From Candidatus Magasanikiibacteriota bacterium (GTDB lineage Bacteria; Patescibacteriota; Patescibacteriia; Magasanikbacterales; UBA922), in assembly GCA_016214105.1 (NCBI GenBank), contig JACRPD010000050.1:1-11037 (forward strand): DNA of 11,037 bases. Direction: 5' to 3'. Within the stretch, counting starts at the first letter, position 1. Each line of letters opens with the position of its first letter. Positions 5,481-11,037 of the stretch are shown one piece after another. A program made the translations under genes and the position numbers. The notes beneath the pieces were generated by a model. It was not told the DNA's origin, did not search any database, and saw only the letters and a list, made by a program, of their open reading frames with translations.

Positions 5481-7271
5481 ATGTCTGATGAAGTGCAACA
5501 AATAAAAGACAAAATTGACGCGGCGGATTTGATTGCCGAATATATCCAGCTAAAGCCGGCGGGGATTAACAAAAAGGGGCTGTGTCCGTTTCATCATGAA
5601 AAATCTCCGTCTTTTATGGTTAATTCCGAACGGCAGGGCTGGCATTGTTTTGGTTGCGGCAAAGGCGGGGATATTTTTACTTTTGTGCAGGAAATGGAAG
5701 GAATGGAGTTTAAAGAAGCTCTGAAACATTTAGCCGGTCGCGCCGGAGTTCAGTTGACATCTTATCGGTCGGATGTTGACAGCAGTCAAAAGAATCGCAT
5801 AAAAGATATCAATGTTGAGGCGGCGCGATTTTTTCATAATTTTTTATTAAAAATGCCGACGGCGAAGTCGGCAATGGATTATTTAATCAATCGCGGATTA
5901 AAACCCGAAACGATTGAAGAATGGCAAATCGGTTTTGTCCCGGAGCAGTGGGATCTGCTTACGCAATATTTATTAAAAAAAGGTTTTGGGATTGATGATT
6001 TGGTTGCCTCCGGTTTGACAATCAAGCGTGATGGAGCTGACGCTACAAGCGGACGCGGATTTTACGATCGATTCCGCGGGCGGGTGATGTTTCCGGTTTG
6101 GAATGTGCATGGCGAAGTGGTTGGATTTACCGGAAGAATCTTGGTTGAAAAAGAAAATTCCGGCGGAAAATATGTGAACACGCCGCAGACATTGGTTTAT
6201 GACAAGTCGCGGGTTATTTTCGGTTTAAATAAAGCCAAACAAGAAATAAAAGCGAAAGATTTAATCGTGATGGTTGAGGGGCAAATGGATGTGATCGCCT
6301 GCCATCAGGCGGGGATGAAGAACGTCGTCGCTTCCAGCGGTACGGCTTTAACCGAAGAACAAGTTAAATTATTAAAACGATACTCGTTAAATTTAAACAT
6401 GGCGTTTGACGCGGACGAAGCGGGGCAGAACGCGGCCAAGCGCGGAGTTGATATCGCGGTTAGAGATGGTATGAGCGTGAAAGTTGTCCGCATTCCTCAA
6501 GGCGCGGGGAAAGACGCGGATGAATGTTTAAAAAAGAATCCCAGTGTTTGGTTTCTTGCGGTGGAAAAGGCGCAAGGGATTATGGATTGGTTTTTTGAAA
6601 AAATTTTAACCGGCAAAGATTTAGCCAGTCCTCATCAGAAACAATTAACAGCCGATCAGCTTTTGCCGGAGATCGCTTTGATTCCCTACGCGGTTGAACG
6701 GGATCATTGGTTGAGAGTTTTGGCTGACAAATTAGGTGTGGACACTTCAGTATTGCGGGAGGATATCGTCCGCCTTGGGCGGAAAGAAACAAGAAACAAG
6801 AAACAAGAAACAAATGGTAGTGAGCGAAAAGTGACGATTGAAAACGACCGATTGGCGATGTTGGTTGAGAGATTGCTAGTGATAGTGTTGAGATATAATG
6901 ATTTAGCGCGGGAATTGTCCGGGGAGAGTCTGAATCAGATTTTATCAACAGGCAGATTTGGCGCGCTTTACATTGAGTTGAAAAGGGAGTATACTGAAAA
7001 TAGCAAGATTGACATGGATAAATTACGCAATATTGTTGAGCCGATAGATAAAGAAAATTTAATTGACATCCTGCTCATGAAAGGGGAGTTAGATTTTTCT
7101 GGTATTCAAACCGCCGAAGCCAAACAGGAATTGCAGAAATTACTTATTTCCGTAATGGAAGAGTGGAAAAGAAAACAAAGAAAAGCAATCCAATCAGCGT
7201 TGGAAAAAGCCGAGCGAGAAGGGGATAAACTAAAATTAAATGAGTTGGTGGAAAAATTTAACAAAATTTAA
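5481..7271 (+). CDS. dnaG: DnaG DNA primase
   Basis: DnaG makes the RNA primers for DNA replication. The 596-residue protein has the full bacterial order. The N-terminal zinc finger has ligands Cys35, His38, Cys56 and Cys59 (L-C-P-F-H-H-E-K and W-H-C-F-G-C-G). The RNA polymerase core includes R-G-R-V-M-F-P-V (199-206), and the Toprim domain shows V-E-G-Q-M-D (265-270) and D-A-D-E-A-G-Q (310-316), the metal-binding acidic residues. The C-terminal part (about 450-596) is helical and presumably binds the DnaB helicase. Gln268 replaces the more usual Tyr of the E-G-Y-M-D motif. A heptanucleotide repeat encodes part of the charged linker (residues 435-444). ATG 5481 is chosen because an upstream ATG at 5472 is followed at once by TGA. 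rpoD begins nine bases downstream. Confidence 0.96.
   Translation: MSDEVQQIKDKIDAADLIAEYIQLKPAGINKKGLCPFHHEKSPSFMVNSERQGWHCFGCGKGGDIFTFVQEMEGMEFKEALKHLAGRAGVQLTSYRSDVDSSQKNRIKDINVEAARFFHNFLLKMPTAKSAMDYLINRGLKPETIEEWQIGFVPEQWDLLTQYLLKKGFGIDDLVASGLTIKRDGADATSGRGFYDRFRGRVMFPVWNVHGEVVGFTGRILVEKENSGGKYVNTPQTLVYDKSRVIFGLNKAKQEIKAKDLIVMVEGQMDVIACHQAGMKNVVASSGTALTEEQVKLLKRYSLNLNMAFDADEAGQNAAKRGVDIAVRDGMSVKVVRIPQGAGKDADECLKKNPSVWFLAVEKAQGIMDWFFEKILTGKDLASPHQKQLTADQLLPEIALIPYAVERDHWLRVLADKLGVDTSVLREDIVRLGRKETRNKKQETNGSERKVTIENDRLAMLVERLLVIVLRYNDLARELSGESLNQILSTGRFGALYIELKREYTENSKIDMDKLRNIVEPIDKENLIDILLMKGELDFSGIQTAEAKQELQKLLISVMEEWKRKQRKAIQSALEKAEREGDKLKLNELVEKFNKI
6784..6811. repeat. Four-copy AAGAAAC tandem repeat inside dnaG
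   Basis: Four perfect copies of the 7-mer AAGAAAC lie end to end and encode a Lys/Arg/Glu/Thr/Asn-rich stretch at DnaG residues 435-444. This is between the catalytic core and the C-terminal helicase-binding region. The unit length is not a multiple of three, so gain or loss of one copy would shift the frame. Confidence 0.9.
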
Positions 7272-7280
7272 TAAAATCAG

Positions 7281-8612
7281 ATGCCAGCAAAGAGGGCGAC
7301 AATTCAACGTCGCGGCGCGAGAAAACGCGCCGCAAAAATTAAAAAAGCAGTGAGAACTGCTCATCGCGATAAGCGGACGAAAGTTCGCGCTCGCAAACTT
7401 CATGTCCGCAAGCAATTAAAACGGACAAAAAACAAAGGCCAGCTACAATTAAAATTTAAAAAATCGCCGATCAAATACAGACCGGTTGTTAAAGTTGAAC
7501 CGGAGGTTATTGTTCCGCCGACCGAGGATAGAATTTGGTATTTGGTGCAAAAAGGCCGTAGCCGCGGATTTTTAACGGAAATAGAAGTCTTAAGTTTATT
7601 TCCGCGCGTTGAGCATTATCTTGATCTTTACGAGGCGTTTTTGAATTTGGTTGATAAAAACGGCGTTTCCGTCGTGGAAATGAAAGACGGATTTTTAGGC
7701 CAAAAAGCGGAGAAGAAAGAGGTGCTGGATGAATTTCAGGGCGCCCAGCCAGATATGGAAGGTGGTTTTGATCTTGGCGCGATTTCACAGGATTCAATTC
7801 AAATGTATTTACGCGAAATCGGCAAAATTGCTTTATTAAAAGCTGAAGAAGAAGTCGCTTTGGCCAAACGAAACGAGCGCGGGGACAAAGAAGCGGAGAA
7901 AAAATTGATTGAGGCCAACCTTCGTTTGGTCGTTTCCATTGCCAAAAAATTCGTCGGCAAACAGCTTTCACTTTTGGATTTGATTCAAGAAGGGAATATT
8001 GGCCTTTTTCGCGCGGTTAAGAAATTTGATTATCGCAAGGGCTACAAGTTTTCCACTTACGCCACTTGGTGGATCAGGCAGGCGATTACCCGCGCTTTGG
8101 CCGATCAATCTCGCACCATTCGTATTCCGGTTCACATGGTAGAAACCATTAATCGGTTTCAGCAGAACGAAAGGAGACTGTTGCAAGATTTAGGCCGTGA
8201 TCCGACTCCGGAAGAGTTGGCCGCGGAAATGGGCGAAGAGCTTGATAAAATCCGCCACATTATTAAAATTTCCCAGGATACGGTTTCTTTGGAAGTTTCG
8301 GTTGGCGATGACGATGACGACGACAATTCATCGCTGTCTGATTTTATTGAAGACGTGAAAACAATCAGTCCGTCGCAGGCCGCCGGCCGTGAATTGCTGA
8401 AAGATTATATCCGCGAAGCGATGAAAGATTTATCACCGCGCGAGCAGAAGATTTTGGAAATGCGTTTCGGCCTTGCCGATGGCGTAACGCACACCTTGGA
8501 AGAAGTGGGTAAAGAATTTGATGTTACCCGCGAACGCATCCGCCAGATTGAAGCTAAAGCGTTGGAAAAAATACAATCATTTGGAGTGGTCGGTAAGTTA
8601 AAGGATTATTGA
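7281..8612 (+). CDS. rpoD: Principal sigma-70 factor (RpoD/SigA) with basic N-terminal tail
   Basis: This is the housekeeping sigma factor that directs RNA polymerase to -35/-10 promoters. The order is: an unusual tail (1-61) with 26 Lys/Arg in 60 residues and a single Asp; a region 1.1-like domain (about 82-140, I-W-Y-L-V-Q-K-G-R-S-R-G-F-L-T); region 1.2 (D-S-I-Q-M-Y-L-R-E-I-G); region 2 (about 205-275, with L-D-L-I-Q-E-G-N-I-G-L and the -10 recognition helix T-Y-A-T-W-W-I-R-Q-A-I); region 3; a region 3.2 finger with six consecutive Asp (343-348); and region 4 with E-E-V-G-K-E-F-D-V-T-R-E-R-I-R-Q-I-E. Complete region 2-4 signatures mark it as the principal factor, consistent with the consensus-like promoters in this window. 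It follows dnaG by nine bases, as in the macromolecular synthesis operon but without rpsU here. No Shine-Dalgarno is seen. The stop codon is TGA. Confidence 0.96.
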   Translation: MPAKRATIQRRGARKRAAKIKKAVRTAHRDKRTKVRARKLHVRKQLKRTKNKGQLQLKFKKSPIKYRPVVKVEPEVIVPPTEDRIWYLVQKGRSRGFLTEIEVLSLFPRVEHYLDLYEAFLNLVDKNGVSVVEMKDGFLGQKAEKKEVLDEFQGAQPDMEGGFDLGAISQDSIQMYLREIGKIALLKAEEEVALAKRNERGDKEAEKKLIEANLRLVVSIAKKFVGKQLSLLDLIQEGNIGLFRAVKKFDYRKGYKFSTYATWWIRQAITRALADQSRTIRIPVHMVETINRFQQNERRLLQDLGRDPTPEELAAEMGEELDKIRHIIKISQDTVSLEVSVGDDDDDDNSSLSDFIEDVKTISPSQAAGRELLKDYIREAMKDLSPREQKILEMRFGLADGVTHTLEEVGKEFDVTRERIRQIEAKALEKIQSFGVVGKLKDY

Positions 8613-8622
8613 GCCGGAAAGT

Positions 8623-9420
8623 ATGCAAATCATAGATTCCAGCATACTTAAAAAGTTGAACAAACCTGACCCGGCCAGCCACAAAGGCGACAATGGCCGA
8701 GTTTTGGTTATCGCCGGATCGGAAAAATATCACGGCGCTTTGTTGTTGGCGATTCAAGCCGCGTCCAGAATTGTTGATGTGGTTTATGTTTACACTTGGG
8801 AAGGCAACCAGCGTTTGGTAGGGCAATTGAAAAGCGAGATCGCGGTTTTTATCAATATTAAACCGGATGAATTGTGGGAGAAAGTTCAACAAGTTGACGC
8901 GATTTTGATCGGACCCGGATTATCCGAAGATAAGAATACAAAAAAAATATTAGAGAAAATACTCACCAAATATTACGATAAGAAAATTATTGTTGATGCG
9001 ACAGCGGCATGGATGGTTGATCCAAAATTTCTGCACCCGAATTGCGTGGTTACTCCTCACAAAGTGGAATTTGAGCACCTGTTTAATTGCGATCCGATCG
9101 CGGACAATGTTTTAAAAATGGCGAAATATTATCAGTGTGTTGTCGCGTTGAAGGGTAAATTTGATTATATCAGCGACGGCAAAGAGCTTTATGAAAATCG
9201 CACCGGCAATGTCGGCATGACAAAAGGCGGGACCGGCGATGTGCTGGCCGGTTTAATTTGCGGTTTTGCCGCCAAAAACGATCCGCTTACCTCCGCGCTC
9301 GCCGGAATTTATCTAAGCGGTCTAACCGGAGATAAATTATTTGAAAAACACGGGACGTTTTATAACGCGGAAGATGTTGTTGGGGAGGTAGGGCTGGTTT
9401 TGAGAGCAAACTTGCCTTGA
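8623..9420 (+). CDS. nnrD: ADP/ATP-dependent NAD(P)H-hydrate dehydratase
   Basis: This enzyme repairs damaged, hydrated NAD(P)H by nucleotide-dependent dehydration, in the cytoplasm. The 265-residue protein has the ribokinase-like YjeF C-terminal fold. Visible motifs are H-K-G-D-N-G-R-V-L-V-I-A-G-S (20-33), I-G-P-G-L (96-100), V-T-P-H-K-V-E-F (143-150), A-L-K-G (175-178) and the nucleotide/catalytic signature T-K-G-G-T-G-D-V-L-A-G (200-210) with Asp206 as the expected base. The N-terminal epimerase domain (NnrE) found in fused forms is absent, so repair would need a separate epimerase or spontaneous epimerisation. It starts 10 bases after rpoD and likely shares its transcript. The spacer contains GGAAA, the closest thing to a Shine-Dalgarno in the window. 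The stop codon is TGA. Confidence 0.92.
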   Translation: MQIIDSSILKKLNKPDPASHKGDNGRVLVIAGSEKYHGALLLAIQAASRIVDVVYVYTWEGNQRLVGQLKSEIAVFINIKPDELWEKVQQVDAILIGPGLSEDKNTKKILEKILTKYYDKKIIVDATAAWMVDPKFLHPNCVVTPHKVEFEHLFNCDPIADNVLKMAKYYQCVVALKGKFDYISDGKELYENRTGNVGMTKGGTGDVLAGLICGFAAKNDPLTSALAGIYLSGLTGDKLFEKHGTFYNAEDVVGEVGLVLRANLP

Positions 9421-9440
9421 TCGTATCAAAATGATACAAT
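9412..9440 (+). promoter_or_regulatory. Predicted extended -10 promoter of the Fic gene
   Basis: TACAAT (9435-9440) is preceded by TG at 9432-9433 (extended -10). TTGCCT at 9412-9417, inside the end of nnrD, lies 17 bases upstream. Start near 9447 gives a leader of about 35 bases. The -10 element is embedded in the palindrome at 9423-9437, so a bound regulator would block it. Confidence 0.5.
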
Positions 9441-9473
9441 TAAAGTATTAAAATGAGACGATTAAATTTAATC
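9423..9473. promoter_or_regulatory. Operator-like palindromes and direct repeat upstream of the Fic gene
   Basis: Three ordered elements occupy 51 bases. GTATCA-AAA-TGATAC (9423-9437) is a 6-base-arm palindrome over the -10 box. AAAATGATAC (9428-9437) and AAAATGAGAC (9450-9459) form a direct repeat with a 22-base period, about two helical turns. GATTAAATTTAATC (9460-9473) is a 14-base perfect palindrome between the predicted start site and the ATG. Since the downstream protein begins with a winged-helix domain, autoregulation is the simplest guess. Confidence 0.5.
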
Positions 9474-9481
9474 TGATTTTT

Positions 9482-10525
9482 ATGTTAACACAGCGACAAA
9501 AAGCGATTTTGGAGTATTTACAGAAGACGGAAAAGGCATCACAGAGTCAAATTTTGGCGTTTATCGCCACAAAATTTGATACAATTTCTAAGCCAACCGT
9601 GCTGCGTGATTTAGATGTTTTATTGGCGGCGGGACTTGTGGAAAAAAAGGGAAAAGGGCGGAACGTAATCTATTTGTCAAAAAATAAAAATCCATTCTTG
9701 TTTCATTTTGACGCCGAAAGTTATTTTAAGCTGTCGCAGGACCAGCGAGAAATTAAGAAACAATTTAATTGGGAAGTTTTTGATTATTCCAGAGACATTT
9801 TTACAACTTCTGAAATTAAACGATTGGAATCGGCTAATAAAAAATATCGCGATAAACGCGCTAAAATGGACGCGGCGAGTTTGCGCAAGGAATTTGAACG
9901 TTTAACCATTGAACTTTCTTGGAAATCTTCACACTTGGAAGGCAACACTTATTCTTTGTTTGAAACCGAAACACTTATCAAGGATTCGCGCGAAGCGGTT
10001 GGCCACACAAAAGACGAGGCAATAATGATTTTAAATCACAAACACGCTTTAGATTATATTTTAGAGAGTAGGGAGCAATTCAGAATATTGAAAGAAACTC
10101 AAGTGCGAGCGGTGCATTCGCTTTTAGTAAAGGACTTGGGCATACCAGATGATTTTAGAAGCATTTTGGTTAGAATCACCGGCACCAATTATCAGCCGTT
10201 AGATAATAGGTTCCAAATAGAAGACGCGGTTAAAAAAATTGTTGAGATGATAAACAAAGAAAAAAATTCGGCTGTTAAAGCGTTATTGGCTGTTTCTTTT
10301 ATTTCTTACACCCAGCCGTTCGTAGACGGCAACAAGCGTACCAGCCGTTTGATTGCTAATGCTTTGCTTTTGGCTAATGATTGGTGCCCGATGTCTTTGC
10401 GAAGCATGGATGAAATAGCTTATAAAAAAGCCATTCTTTTGTTTTACGAACAGAATAGTTTGGATTACCTAAAGCAGTTGTTTATTGAACAATTTGAATT
10501 CGCGGTGGAGAATTATTTTGGGTAA
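9482..10525 (+). CDS. Winged-helix/Fic-domain protein with catalytic His replaced by Gln
   Basis: Fic proteins usually transfer AMP or other phosphate-containing groups to target proteins. Residues 1-66 form a DeoR/MarR-like winged helix (recognition helix near S-K-P-T-V-L-R-D-L-D, 36-45, wing at G-K-G-R-N-V-I-Y-L). The Fic part covers about 105-340. S149-x-x-x-E153-G154 in S-S-H-L-E-G-N matches the class II autoinhibitory motif (S/T)xxxE(G/N). The core loop reads Y-T-Q278-P-F-V-D-G-N-K-R-T-S-R289. Canonical Fic has His at position 278 and G-N-G-R; the Asp, Asn and Arg residues are kept. Loss of the His predicts no normal AMPylation, so the domain may act in binding, sensing or another reaction. 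From memory, Gln-type relatives exist in CPR and other bacteria. Length is normal and ATG 9482 precedes the winged helix directly. The next gene starts 16 bases downstream. Confidence 0.85.
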   Translation: MLTQRQKAILEYLQKTEKASQSQILAFIATKFDTISKPTVLRDLDVLLAAGLVEKKGKGRNVIYLSKNKNPFLFHFDAESYFKLSQDQREIKKQFNWEVFDYSRDIFTTSEIKRLESANKKYRDKRAKMDAASLRKEFERLTIELSWKSSHLEGNTYSLFETETLIKDSREAVGHTKDEAIMILNHKHALDYILESREQFRILKETQVRAVHSLLVKDLGIPDDFRSILVRITGTNYQPLDNRFQIEDAVKKIVEMINKEKNSAVKALLAVSFISYTQPFVDGNKRTSRLIANALLLANDWCPMSLRSMDEIAYKKAILLFYEQNSLDYLKQLFIEQFEFAVENYFG

Positions 10526-10541
10526 AAAATAAGAATTAATC

Positions 10542-11037
10542 ATGTTAAATAACATTGATTTGGATTATATAAAAAAGACGAACTGGTATCGCCAAGGCGG
10601 CGCCGGTCGGCCTGGGTATTTTTATATCCCGTTTTCTACGGCGATGAAAATTTTGGGTCGGAAGAACGTTATTTTAGCCCAAGATGGGCTGTTACATCAT
10701 GGTTTTTTTGATAGAGACGTGATATGTTAAAAGACAGCTGAAAGATATAAAATATATTGATGAAATAATAAAAAAATGGCTTGATTGCGAGCGCGACTTA
10801 AACAAATTTACTAAATCAATTGATTTCAGCAAGCTGAGAGTTTTATCAGACGCGGAGCTGGTGAGACTGTACAGAAAATTCACTCAATTGGATTTCAAAA
10901 CCTGGGAGATTAGCATCCATATTGAAGTGTTTGATCCATGGGCTGAGAAATAGTCGCTGATTTTTTGGCAAAAGAAAAGCTCCATCTTGGTGAGGATGAA
11001 ACTAAAGAGCTTTTGTCTCCGGATAAATTATTGTTCG
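10542..11037 (+). pseudogene. PEP-utilising-enzyme-like protein, N-terminal part, two frameshifts, runs off the window
   Basis: Three consecutive pieces read as one protein. Piece 1 (10542 to about 10727) is M-L-N-N-I-D-L-D-Y-I-K-K-T-N-W-Y... to F-F-D-R-D-V-I-C. Piece 2 (about 10729-10950, another frame) is K-R-Q-L-K-D-I-K-Y-I-D-E-I-I... to F-D-P-W-A-E-K. Piece 3 (about 10953-11037, back in the first frame) is V-A-D-F-L-A-K-E-K-L-H-L... to L-L-S-P-D-K-L-L-F. One extra base near 10723-10728 and one missing base near 10945-10951 (an A run before TAG) would explain both shifts. The pattern resembles the N-terminal region that precedes PEP-synthase-like or PEP-utilising mobile domains in CPR proteins; this is from memory and no catalytic motif lies inside the window. 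It starts 16 bases after the Fic gene and is probably co-transcribed. Continuity of the pieces is clear; the family name is tentative. Confidence 0.5.

Noticed and set aside
8610..9420. Alternative genetic code (TGA as glycine, code 25)
   Set aside because: rpoD and nnrD both end at TGA exactly where the families end, so TGA acts as stop.

Overview
The window looks like a chromosomal segment of a Patescibacteria (Candidate Phyla Radiation) bacterium, probably a Parcubacteria-like lineage. This is inferred from the company of genes: a YfbR-like HD protein, a SecD with a large insertion, a CPR-type conserved membrane protein ending in an N-I-E-E-L-A-T-x-x-H-F-P motif, and the start of a PEP-utilising-like protein. 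Intergenic low-complexity repeats (AATTGTTAATT-like and TTTAGGGTTTGGG-like) point the same way. The DNA is moderately AT-rich. All supported genes lie on the + strand. rpoD and nnrD end in TGA, so TGA is a stop here, which argues against the code 25 used by Gracilibacteria and SR1. Almost no gene has a clear Shine-Dalgarno sequence, and several predicted promoters lie very close to the start codon.

Layout. 1-155: AT-rich leader with one consensus DnaA box and an 18-bp palindrome. 156-520: remnant of an HD-domain phosphohydrolase whose centre is missing. 560-3588: secDF unit with a strong promoter, secD (broken near 1978), a repeat-rich spacer, secF and a terminator. 3570-5403: second unit with an extended -10 promoter, a leader holding a 109-base imperfect hairpin, a 53-residue membrane protein, a 477-residue CPR-type membrane protein and a terminator. 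5431-9420: dnaG-rpoD-nnrD, a reduced form of the macromolecular synthesis operon (primase and principal sigma factor) plus NAD(P)H-hydrate repair. 9412-11037: a winged-helix/Fic protein behind a palindrome-rich promoter, followed at 16 bases by a PEP-utilising-like gene that has two compensating frameshifts and runs off the window.

The most notable item is SecD. Its first periplasmic domain is interrupted by about 215 residues containing a recognisable parvulin (PpiC) prolyl isomerase domain, preceded by a second, degenerate parvulin-like module. A foldase would thus be built into the export machinery where secreted chains emerge. Other points of interest are the Fic protein with Gln in place of the catalytic His and a likely autoregulatory operator region, the strongly basic N-terminal tail of the sigma factor, and the hairpin leader of the small-protein operon.

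Three genes carry lesions: a large deletion in the HD gene, a smaller deletion in secD, and two single-base frameshifts in the last gene. Because SecD is normally important and the two last-gene frameshifts cancel each other, assembly or sequencing error must be weighed against real gene decay. The sequence alone cannot separate these.
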